A stretch of 64,000 bases of DNA from DATFTE01 sp963840665 (GTDB lineage Bacteria; Acidobacteriota; Terriglobia; Terriglobales; Acidobacteriaceae): NCBI GenBank assembly GCA_963840665.1, contig CAWIZO010000010.1, forward strand, positions 434,001-498,000. Reading direction: 5' to 3'. Of this stretch, positions 1 through 6,845 are shown piece after piece (positions within the stretch are counted from its first letter, which is position 1; each line of letters opens with the position of its first letter). A model generated the notes under the pieces. The model did no database searches. It had not been told where the DNA came from and saw only the letters and a program-made list of their open reading frames with translations. The translations under genes and the position numbers were made by a program.

Positions 1-1365
1 GTCGAATTGGGTGGAAACGATTTTGCTCCCGGTTGCTACGCCCATGGTGCTGAAGGTGTGAGTCTTGGCGTAGAAGACGTGGCCCGTCCCCGTGTTGGTG
101 ATGCGCACGAGGGGATAGTTGGTGTTCATGCCAGCGTCATCGCCGTAGGCGGCGCCGTTGGACAGTCCGTTGAACTGGGTTCCTGACGCCGTCACTGTCG
201 TTCCATGAGTGATGGTCGAAGGAACGGAAGTGACAGTCGGCGCCCATGCGGGGTTCGAGGTGCCGGCCGCGGTGTAGATGGCGGCAAACTTGGTTTTGCC
301 CTCGGAAGGTACGAAAAGAACCTGTCCGGTAGGCAAAACCAGCAAGCGTCCTTCGTAAGAGGTGTTGTCGACGCCGACCTTGGCAGGCTTGGGAACGGAG
401 TTGAACTGGGTGCCGTCGAACTCGTAGAAGCTTACCGGAGATCCGAAGATGCCGGGGCTGACTTCGCAGAGCACGTTGCCATCAGGCAGGATAGCAGCCG
501 GTGCGTCGGCCATATCGTTGCCGTTGGGGAAGTTCGGACCCGCGACCCAGGTACCAGTACCCATGTGTGTGGTGGGTGGAGTGTAGATCGCGGTGGGTCC
601 GGCAGTGTTCCCGCCCATCGCGAAAACCGTGCCATCTGGACGGAGAATCATTGGTCCGATTTCGAGCGAACCCGGATCTGCCAGATCAACCGGAGTCGTA
701 CCAGCGTTGATCCACTTATTCAGGGTCTTGGGAGGCAAATAGCGCTCGGCGTTCTTGGCTTTGCTGGTGTCTACGGTCAGGACGCTGGTGTCAGGCAGCA
801 TCACGAAACCTTCTTCCACATAGATGTCGGCTTTGCCGGAGCCGGTGACGGTCCAGGTCAAAGTCGATTCGTTAAACTGGGCGGAGGCCTTGGTCTGGTT
901 TTGGCCCAGGAAAACGGTCGAATTCGCCAGCACGATGGCAGGCGAGTCGCCGATCTCACTCCAGCCAGTGGGCGGATTGACCTGAGTCCATTTGTTGGCA
1001 GCAGGGTCATAGATAGAGCCCATGTTGGTCTCATCCTGGCTGAGGAAGTTGTATTCTCCACCTTCAACCAACACCTTGCCGTCGCGCAAAACTACGGAAG
1101 CAAAGTACAGCGGCGCATACGTGGACTGCATGGATGCCAGCTGCGTCCACGTTCCATTGAGATAGCTGCCAGTGTTATCGGGAGTGAGACGCCACCATGT
1201 CGGGCTGTTGTACTGATGGGTCATGACTGTGCCGTCGGTAAGTAGAACGGAAGTGTCAGGGAAGAAAGTCGGTTGGTTCGTGAGTGAAGTCCAGGTTTGA
1301 GCTTGGGCAAGGCCAGCCCATGTCAGTATGACGAGCCCGAGTCCGAGCACGCGCAACATCTTCAT
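1..1365 (-). CDS. Secreted kelch / galactose-oxidase-like protein, C-terminus cut by window edge
   Basis: The minus strand is open from an ATG at 1365 to the window edge, giving 455 residues without a stop. Residues 1-22 form a signal peptide (MKMLRVLGLGLVILTWAG, then AQA), so the protein is exported. The body carries repeated kelch-type blades such as VLLTDGTVMTH, VVLRDGKVLVEGG, MILRPDGTVFAMGG and LVLPTGQVLFVPS. The last ~90 residues (TNYPLVRITNTGTGHVFYA) resemble the early-set C-terminal domain (DUF1929) of galactose and glyoxal oxidases. Whether it keeps the copper radical site cannot be judged because the end is missing. The opposite strand is also open at 205-1245 but has none of this domain structure. 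A structural kelch protein without enzyme activity is the main alternative. Confidence 0.85.
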   Translation of the reverse strand, partial: MKMLRVLGLGLVILTWAGLAQAQTWTSLTNQPTFFPDTSVLLTDGTVMTHQYNSPTWWRLTPDNTGSYLNGTWTQLASMQSTYAPLYFASVVLRDGKVLVEGGEYNFLSQDETNMGSIYDPAANKWTQVNPPTGWSEIGDSPAIVLANSTVFLGQNQTKASAQFNESTLTWTVTGSGKADIYVEEGFVMLPDTSVLTVDTSKAKNAERYLPPKTLNKWINAGTTPVDLADPGSLEIGPMILRPDGTVFAMGGNTAGPTAIYTPPTTHMGTGTWVAGPNFPNGNDMADAPAAILPDGNVLCEVSPGIFGSPVSFYEFDGTQFNSVPKPAKVGVDNTSYEGRLLVLPTGQVLFVPSEGKTKFAAIYTAAGTSNPAWAPTVTSVPSTITHGTTVTASGTQFNGLSNGAAYGDDAGMNTNYPLVRITNTGTGHVFYAKTHTFSTMGVATGSKIVSTQFD

Positions 1366-1513
1366 GTTTTGTCCCCTCTCAGTAGTTGAGGCTTGGTAGG
1401 TAGGATCCGTGACGCCTCATTCAGCTCTGCCCAGCCGGGAAGCGAACACCTGGAGGCGGAGTATTCTACGTGTGCGTCGGCGTGTCAATAGGCAGATGTT
1501 TGCACAGAGAAAT

Positions 1514-1590
1514 CAGTACCCAGTCGCCAGTACCTAGTACCGAGTACCGAGAAGAAGCAGATTCCTCGTCGCCGTGCTCCTCGGAATGAC
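1514..1590 (+). repeat. Composite repeat: AGTACCN heptamer array plus REP-like element
   Basis: Positions 1514-1549 are tandem 7-bp units (CAGTACC, CAGTCGC, CAGTACC, TAGTACC, GAGTACC). They run through the linker GAAGAAG into a REP-like element at 1558-1590 (CAGATTCCTCGTCG ... CTCGGAATGAC). The same two-part module occurs at 3743-3806. Confidence 0.85.
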
Positions 1591-1613
1591 AACGAGTATA
1601 AGAGCTGCCGTCT

Positions 1614-1650
1614 CGGCCTGCGACCTGCCACCGGCGACCTGCGACCTGAA
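1614..1650 (+). repeat. CGACCTG heptamer array
   Basis: About five degenerate 7-bp units are seen: CGGCCTG, CGACCTG, CCACCGG, CGACCTG, CGACCTG. The same family recurs near 30646 and 62930. Confidence 0.75.
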
Positions 1651-1762
1651 CCACGGCCATAACCAGTTTGGTCCGGCAGGGAACTCCTTTCTTGAAGTTT
1701 TTCGCGACGCGGAGTAGTTTTGCGCCGAGTTCCAGCATGAGTTCGCGTCAGGAGGGGGATGC

Positions 1763-2203
1763 ATGGTCTCCAAATGGTTCTTGACGATGGCAACGGTGTG
1801 TCTTGCGGTGAATGCGGCGGCTCAGGATCCCACCAAAGTTGAACCCAAACATTACAAGCTGGCTTTCGAGAATGAATACGTACAGGTGGTCGATGTGCAT
1901 TACGGGCCACATGAGAAGTCGGCGTTGCACGATCATCCTGGAGGAGTTGTTGTAGTACTGACGAGTGGCCATCTTCGGTTCACTGACGAGAACGGCAAGG
2001 TCACCGAAGTGTTTTCCAAACCAGGGGAATCGCGCTGGTTTCCTCCTTTTAAGCACAAGGTGGAGAATCTGGGAGACACGACTTACAACGCGGTGTACAT
2101 CGGCGTAAAGAGCAAGGCGAGCGCGTCGAACGGCGCGGAGCCTCCGACAGACGCGGAGGTTCAGAAGATTGTCGCGGAATATCTGGCGGGAGTGAAACGC
2201 TAG
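1763..2203 (+). CDS. Secreted cupin-domain protein
   Basis: This 146-residue protein has a signal peptide (residues 1-20, ending AAA before QD) and one small cupin barrel. Cupin motif 1 is visible around His56 and His58 (SALHDHPGG, then SGHLRF), and motif 2 around residues 88-100 with His98. A metal-binding barrel in the periplasm is likely; the substrate is unknown. The start at 1763 is supported by an AGGAGGGGG ribosome-binding site seven bases upstream. The next gene starts ten bases after the stop, so the two are probably co-transcribed. Confidence 0.85.
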   Translation: MVSKWFLTMATVCLAVNAAAQDPTKVEPKHYKLAFENEYVQVVDVHYGPHEKSALHDHPGGVVVVLTSGHLRFTDENGKVTEVFSKPGESRWFPPFKHKVENLGDTTYNAVYIGVKSKASASNGAEPPTDAEVQKIVAEYLAGVKR

Positions 2204-2212
2204 GCACAAGGA

Positions 2213-3007
2213 ATGCGGTTTACTCGGTGGATGAGCGCGGGTGTGATGGCGGCGTCGGTTTTGCCGAGTGCCGCAAAGGTCGCAGTTCCGCTGTGCAACC
2301 AACGGAACACGATCTGCGTCTGGACGGCGATGCGAAACGCCAAAGTGAGTAGCCCGCTGCGGATTCAGGCGCGGATTTCCGCCAAAGACGATGTGCAGGT
2401 GACATGGGAGTTGAAGGACGATACGGGCGCGAGTCTAGCGTCGGGATCCACGTGGCAAGAACGGGAGACGCTCAGAAGACGTTCTGCTTCGGCGGAAGAA
2501 CTCGATGCCCGGGTGTTTCTGATTGAGCCGGCGAAATCAGACCACGGGTTATTGATACTCACGCCCGTGCGCACCGATGTTTCTTCCGAAAAGATGAATC
2601 TGCCATCGCTCAGTATTCCTCTGCTGCTGGAGACGGAGACAACGGAATTGACCATCCTGATGCCCAAGGACGTGGCGGGATACGAAGCTGACGTGGAGGC
2701 CTATGCTGATGAACCCAAGCCCACGGATTTCGCGCCGAAGACCCCACTCGTGCCGCAGACGGTCACAGTGATGAAAGTGGACGAAAGCTCGCGCATGGCG
2801 GCGACCGCGCAGGCGGTGCTGCGCGCAATGCCCGCGCAGGGAGGTCCGTGGCACGTGGAGAGTTTGCTTGTGGAGAACGGAACTGCGCATGTGAAATTAA
2901 GCTCTGACGCCTGGGCCGGGGTCTCTTACTACTGGCTCGCCATGGGATACTTGCTTGAAAAGTCGCTGGAGCAGTTTCCCGGCGTGCGGCAGGTGGAATT
3001 TAAGTAG
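2213..3007 (+). CDS. Secreted protein with Gmad2-like and GerMN-like regions
   Basis: This 264-residue exported protein starts with a short signal-like region (MRFTRWMSAGVMAASVLPS). Residues ~45-125 (SPLRIQARI ... DDTGASLASGS) resemble the Gmad2 immunoglobulin-like domain. The C-terminal ~70 residues (VLRAMPAQGG ... VESLLVENGTAHVKLSS ... LEQFPGVRQVEFK) fit the GerMN fold. GerMN and Gmad2 are known from spore-germination and envelope lipoproteins and also occur in non-sporulating bacteria. No function can be assigned beyond an envelope role. The call rests on pattern similarity by eye. Confidence 0.65.
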   Translation: MRFTRWMSAGVMAASVLPSAAKVAVPLCNQRNTICVWTAMRNAKVSSPLRIQARISAKDDVQVTWELKDDTGASLASGSTWQERETLRRRSASAEELDARVFLIEPAKSDHGLLILTPVRTDVSSEKMNLPSLSIPLLLETETTELTILMPKDVAGYEADVEAYADEPKPTDFAPKTPLVPQTVTVMKVDESSRMAATAQAVLRAMPAQGGPWHVESLLVENGTAHVKLSSDAWAGVSYYWLAMGYLLEKSLEQFPGVRQVEFK

Positions 3008-3029
3008 TGGGCTTCGGGCCGCTGGCGAA

Positions 3030-3719
3030 TTATCCTTGCGCGGCGGTTTCCAACTTCTGATTCACGGCATCCTCGACGCGGGCGAGAACCTCGTCCTCCG
3101 ACAGAGCGGTCGAGTCAAGCACCAGCGCGTCAGCCGCGGCGACAAGCGGTGAGGCGGCGCGAGTGCGGTCGCGGCGATCGCGTTCGCGAAGTTCGGCGGC
3201 AGTGGCTTCGGCCGCTTTGCCTTTGAGTTGCTGTTGGGCGAGTCGGCGCTGCTCGCGGACTAGTGGATCGGCGTCGAGAAACACTTTCACATCGGCATGA
3301 GGAAAGACTTTGGTGCCGATGTCGCGGCCTTCCATCACCACACCTCCACCAGTGCCCATTTCCTGTTGGCGGGCGACCATCCATTCACGAACCTTGGGAT
3401 GCACCGAGACGCGCGACGCGGCTTCGGTGACATCGGTTTCGCGCACACGAGCGGTGACGTCACGATTGTCGAGTAGAACGCGGTTTCCCCCCAGGCTGGG
3501 TTCAAGTTGGATTCGTGAGTTGTGAGCGAGTTCGACGAGCGCGGCTTCATCGTCGAAGGATGTGTCCCATTCAATGGCTTTGAGCCCGAGGGCGCGATAC
3601 ATGGCGCCGCTTTCGAGATTGACGTATCCCAACTTGCGGGCCAGGCGAGATGCGATGGTGCTCTTGCCGGCTCCGGCGGGGCCGTCGATGGCGATGATCA
3701 GTTTGCGCGGGTCGGACAT
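3030..3719 (-). CDS. cmk: Cytidylate kinase
   Basis: Cmk phosphorylates CMP and dCMP with ATP in the cytoplasm. The 229-residue product has the usual family length. It shows the P-loop GPAGAGKST at residues 13-21, the central MEGRDIGTKVFP motif, LDA in the core sheet, and the arginine-rich lid RRDRTRAASPL. The open frame continues upstream to 4067, but that extension runs through a repeat. The ATG at 3719 (MSDPRKLIIAIDG) gives the family N-terminus. The upstream gap holds a composite repeat. Confidence 0.95.
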   Translation of the reverse strand: MSDPRKLIIAIDGPAGAGKSTIASRLARKLGYVNLESGAMYRALGLKAIEWDTSFDDEAALVELAHNSRIQLEPSLGGNRVLLDNRDVTARVRETDVTEAASRVSVHPKVREWMVARQQEMGTGGGVVMEGRDIGTKVFPHADVKVFLDADPLVREQRRLAQQQLKGKAAEATAAELRERDRRDRTRAASPLVAAADALVLDSTALSEDEVLARVEDAVNQKLETAAQG

Positions 3720-3742
3720 CTCGCTGAATTTTATATTAGTCT

Positions 3743-3806
3743 TTAGTACCGAGTACCGAGTACCGAGAAGAAGCAGATTCCTCGTCGCTGCGCTCCTCGG
3801 AATGAC
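3743..3806 (+). repeat. Composite repeat: GAGTACC heptamer array plus REP-like element
   Basis: Three to four GAGTACC units (3743-3770) lead through GAAGAAG into the REP-like element CAGATTCCTCGTCGC ... TCGGAATGAC (3774-3806). The architecture and junction match 1514-1590. Confidence 0.85.
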
Positions 3807-3880
3807 AATGGGGAGGGGATGTTGAGAACGCTCCTGGAGGGCGTGAGTATCTCTTTCTCGGTACACGCTACTCGAAACTC

Positions 3881-4783
3881 TTAAGAAGCCGTCCGATTGG
3901 CGACGGGCTTCGCGGGGGTGATTTGAACTAACGAGCGATTGCCGACGCGCAGGAAACTCAATTCGCGGGCGGCGAGCAGAGCGTTGACGGACTCCTTCAC
4001 GCGGGAGCGGGGAACAAAACTCCCGAAGAAAGTTTCGAGTTCCGTCTGATCGGCAGCGATGACGCAATCCAAATATTTCGAAAGCAGTGCACTCAGAGCT
4101 TCGACGATTGAGAGGCCCGTGCCTTCGGCAACTGCATCAGGCGCCCAACGGTAAAGGACGTCCCAGGAAGAGCCTTCGGTGGGATTGTAGTCCACGCGAG
4201 TAATGCGCAACTTCGACCACAGCGTGCCGAGAGCGTGATCGAGTCCTGCGAGCGAGACCGATCCTCCAAGTTTCTCCTGCAGCTTCGCCTTTGAGATGGG
4301 ACCCTCGCGATGAATGACGGCGAAAGCGTCGCAGGCGAGTTGCGAGTAAGGAGAACGTGGCCCTGGTTTGGGCGCGAGCTTAGGGTTGCGCTCTCCGACC
4401 AAAGCATAGAAATAAGGAAATACCGAAGCCGCGACCAGAAGGCCGTTGTTTTCGTCGAACAGGTTGCCCTCGTAGGCATCGTGTTCGCGGAGAAGTCGAA
4501 CCATGAGTTCGCTGGCGTCGCGAGCACGCGGATCGGAGAAGGCGTGTTGCCAGGTGGGAAGCTTTTCGTCGGAACCCGCCCAGGCTCCGATCAGTGTAGG
4601 GATAAGAACTGGCTGCTTCAATGGATACAAGAGCGAGAATCCGACCGATTCGATGAACGAGCGCGCGTCGTCGAGTGTGCGGACGGTCTTCCCCGTCAAA
4701 TGCCACTTTTCGCGGCGCAACTGGTCGAGTTCCTGGTCGGTGATGACGTCGGAAGAGGGCACGTAGTTATTAGAACATAGCAC
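3881..4783 (-). CDS. AlkZ-related winged-helix protein
   Basis: This 300-residue protein resembles the AlkZ-related branch of the YcaQ/AlkZ DNA glycosylase group. Seen are an N-terminal segment with FIESVGFSLLYPLK, a central LLVAASVFPYFYALVGER, and a winged-helix part (residues ~150-215). The AlkZ catalytic QxQ motif is not obvious, so DNA glycosylase activity should not be assumed. The longest start is a GTG at 4783 that lies inside a heptamer array; a GTG at 4762 is a plausible alternative. No operon partner is evident. Confidence 0.6.
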   Translation of the reverse strand: MLCSNNYVPSSDVITDQELDQLRREKWHLTGKTVRTLDDARSFIESVGFSLLYPLKQPVLIPTLIGAWAGSDEKLPTWQHAFSDPRARDASELMVRLLREHDAYEGNLFDENNGLLVAASVFPYFYALVGERNPKLAPKPGPRSPYSQLACDAFAVIHREGPISKAKLQEKLGGSVSLAGLDHALGTLWSKLRITRVDYNPTEGSSWDVLYRWAPDAVAEGTGLSIVEALSALLSKYLDCVIAADQTELETFFGSFVPRSRVKESVNALLAARELSFLRVGNRSLVQITPAKPVANRTAS

Positions 4784-4811
4784 TCAGCATTCAGCATTCA
4801 GCACTCAGCTA
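4779..4811 (+). repeat. AGCAYTC heptamer array
   Basis: Tandem units AGCACTC, AGCATTC, AGCATTC, AGCACTC and a decayed AGCTAAG are seen. The array overlaps the possible GTG start at 4783 of the minus-strand gene. Confidence 0.8.
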
Positions 4812-4861
4812 AGTTCAGGATTACCAGCAATGACGACTCTGCCTAACGTAAAATTAACCGG

Positions 4862-5377
4862 ATGCTTACGGTTGGATCGCAAGGTGCCTACGAATGGCTG
4901 GTTACCGACCAACAGTTCGATCTGCTGGAGATTTGCCCGGAGATCGTGCTTGGAAAGAACATCGCCATCACGTCTATCGACAGCGGCGCATTCGTCCCAA
5001 CCGAAGAAGAAGTGGCGGCCGGTTGGGACAGTCGAAGCAAGATTGCTTATAGTCCCAGGATCGAAAGTATTGAGAGTATCGCGCGTGAGGGATGGGATGA
5101 ATGGTACATCTTCGATAGCCTTACCGATTTGGGCATAAGCCATCTTGCTGAAAATATCTTTGAAGTGCCGCAAGAGCACGGTCATGTAAGTGTACTTGTG
5201 AACTACTGCCTGGCTTTGCATAGTTCCGAAATGAAGGAACTTGCTAGCCTATTCTGGCAACAAATGGACCGCATTCGTCCGGAGTCCTATGTGGGGGACA
5301 ACGATTATCTAAATTTCGTGACCTCGAATAAAATTCTGTTCGCCAGCGTTCGAAGCGCGGTGCAAGCGCTCAAGTAA
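4862..5377 (+). CDS. Hypothetical protein
   Basis: This acidic, soluble 171-residue protein has no signal peptide or membrane segment. I do not recognise the family. It starts MLTVGSQGAYEWLVTDQQ, is rich in Asp, Glu and aromatic residues, and ends with a helical segment. No good Shine-Dalgarno sequence precedes the ATG. Base composition looks less GC-rich than the neighbours, which may hint at acquisition. Overlapping open frames on both strands are shorter and less protein-like. Confidence 0.6.
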   Translation: MLTVGSQGAYEWLVTDQQFDLLEICPEIVLGKNIAITSIDSGAFVPTEEEVAAGWDSRSKIAYSPRIESIESIAREGWDEWYIFDSLTDLGISHLAENIFEVPQEHGHVSVLVNYCLALHSSEMKELASLFWQQMDRIRPESYVGDNDYLNFVTSNKILFASVRSAVQALK

Positions 5378-5473
5378 TCGCTCGATCGTCGGCGATCAAA
5401 AGTGAACTAAACGAGTAGATTTGGATCGGGAGGGAGACGAGCTTCAGTGTCAAATTTTTAGCAAGGTGGACCG

Positions 5474-5728
5474 ATGGCAAAGGCGTACAGAACGGATGTG
5501 CTCGGCAAGCAGAAGTTTCAAGAGGAAGTCGCACAGCGCAAGAGCGCTTTGAAGCCGGAGCGGGTGCCTTGTCCTGAACCGGGTTGTGCTTGCACCTACG
5601 AAATGTACGGATACAAGCCCGCGACATTGGCGGACAACGTGGCGGCGCTACAGCAGAGAGTGAAGAAGGAGCATCCCGGTCACACCAGCGAGGTGCTGGC
5701 GGTGAATGAATTTCGCCGGCCAAGGTGA
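5474..5728 (+). CDS. Small zinc-finger-like hypothetical protein
   Basis: This 84-residue basic protein has Cys33, Cys38 and Cys40 (CPEPGCAC) and a distal His67-x2-His70 (EHPGH), spaced like a degenerate C2H2 zinc site. The start ATG follows a GGTGGA-type ribosome-binding site. I do not recognise a named family. Metal binding is an inference from cysteine and histidine spacing only. Confidence 0.6.
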   Translation: MAKAYRTDVLGKQKFQEEVAQRKSALKPERVPCPEPGCACTYEMYGYKPATLADNVAALQQRVKKEHPGHTSEVLAVNEFRRPR

Positions 5729-5771
5729 GGGGTGTGGAGACGTCAGCAAGAGCGCCATCCTTCGGAACAAA

Positions 5772-6653
5772 TCACGAAGGCTGGGTGTTCAAATACTTTA
5801 CGAGTAGCACCTCATTGCCGTCTTGGCTGTAAATCAGCTCATCAACCAGTTGCTGAGCGAGCAGAACGCCGAAACCACCAGGACGCAAGCCTTGCTTCTC
5901 GCGATACTCCTGATGGCGGAGCGGGTCTTCAGGCGGATTCGCAATCGCGGCGTGCGGGATTTCATCAATCGTGAACCCATCCCCCGGATCGCTGATCCGG
6001 CAGGTGACCATGTGCCGGGCGCGGACGTAGGCGATCTCAACGAACTGCTTCGGATCAAGCTTACCGCCGTGCTCAATTGCGTTCAGAAGCATCTCGCGAA
6101 ATGCCAGAGCTACCTTGTGTCGTTCTGGGTTTGGCAGTTCCGCAACCTCGTCAAAGAACTGGAGCACGCGGTCAGCCGTGTTCCGGTCGCAACGTGCCAG
6201 GATGCGAATCCATTCGGGGGTGGCTGAGATGATATCGATGCCATCGTCCCAGCAGGGCTCCTCGATGGCCCTCCGGATCATCGCGGCGAGAGCCTCCATT
6301 GAATAAGGTTTCGAGAAGTAACTGAAGGCGCTTCCCCGCATCGCATCAATCACATCGCGAGGCGTGCTTTGGTCCGTAAGGATGATCAGACGAGTGTGAG
6401 GACGCGTGCGCCTGATCCGGCGCAGGAGTTCGACATCTTCTTTGGCCGATGTCTTTTGACTCGTCAAGATAAGTTCGAACGCTTTGTTCTGAGCTAGTGC
6501 CAGGGCTGATGCATTGTCCGGCGCACGTTGGATCGCCCACGCTCCCGGTTCGAAGATGGTGCGCAGCAGCCTGTCGATCTTAGGATCGCTGTCTACAATA
6601 AGTGCGTTTCTGACGGGGAAGGGGCGCAACTCGATGTTCGGAGCGGTACTCAT
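5772..6653 (-). CDS. Degenerate receiver domain fused to HATPase (anti-sigma-type) domain
   Basis: Residues 15-130 have a CheY-like receiver fold with the acidic pair Asp21/Asp23, the conserved Thr93 and the Lys115-Pro switch end. The strand that should carry the phosphorylated Asp reads LILTSQK, so Thr64/Ser65 replace it. Phosphotransfer is therefore unlikely. Residues ~155-285 form a GHKL ATPase of the RsbW / HATPase_c_2 type, with the N-box REMLLNAIEHGG (Asn191), DPGDGF (222-227) and GGFGVLLAQQ (259-268). Such proteins usually bind a sigma factor or anti-sigma antagonist. No partner gene is adjacent. Confidence 0.8.
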   Translation of the reverse strand: MSTAPNIELRPFPVRNALIVDSDPKIDRLLRTIFEPGAWAIQRAPDNASALALAQNKAFELILTSQKTSAKEDVELLRRIRRTRPHTRLIILTDQSTPRDVIDAMRGSAFSYFSKPYSMEALAAMIRRAIEEPCWDDGIDIISATPEWIRILARCDRNTADRVLQFFDEVAELPNPERHKVALAFREMLLNAIEHGGKLDPKQFVEIAYVRARHMVTCRISDPGDGFTIDEIPHAAIANPPEDPLRHQEYREKQGLRPGGFGVLLAQQLVDELIYSQDGNEVLLVKYLNTQPS

Positions 6654-6730
6654 GTTGCAACTCCCTCATAAAGCTATCACCGTTCCCAAGCGACTACCAG
6701 TTGGACTTGGCGCGCGGCCCGCAATCACAG

Positions 6731-6764
6731 CAGATTCCTCGTCGCTACGCTCCTCGGAAATGAC
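6731..6764 (+). repeat. REP-like element
   Basis: CAGATTCCTCGTCGCTACG followed by CTCCTCGGAAATGACC is a copy of the element seen at 1558, 3774 and 9032. It has one extra A near the end. Confidence 0.75.
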
Positions 6765-6783
6765 CATCGGAAACGTTGCTTGA

Positions 6784-6842
6784 GCTGAGAGCTGACGGCT
6801 GAGAGCTGACAGCTGAGAGCTGACAGCTGAGAGCTGACAGCT
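6784..6842 (+). repeat. GAGAGCT/GACAGCT heptamer array
   Basis: At least eight 7-bp units alternate GAGAGCT with GACAGCT or GACGGCT. This is the longest and cleanest heptamer array in the window. It ends four bases before the stop codon of mutL. Confidence 0.9.
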
Positions 6843-6845
6843 TCT

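Larger units (their letters stand above)
1366..1762. other. Intergenic region with dispersed repeats, no gene seen
   Basis: This 397-base divergent gap holds the promoters of the kelch gene and of the cupin gene, neither recognisable by eye. It also holds a heptamer array, a REP-like element and a second heptamer array (1514-1650). The short open frames crossing the repeats on the minus strand are repeat read-through and not genes. Confidence 0.7.

Noticed and set aside
205..1245. 346-residue open frame on the + strand
   Set aside because: It is antisense to the kelch/galactose-oxidase-like gene, which has a signal peptide and clear repeats. The + strand translation is Gly/Arg-rich without domain features.
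6784..6842. CRISPR-like array
   Set aside because: The units are only 7 bp and contiguous, without spacers. It is a tandem heptamer array.
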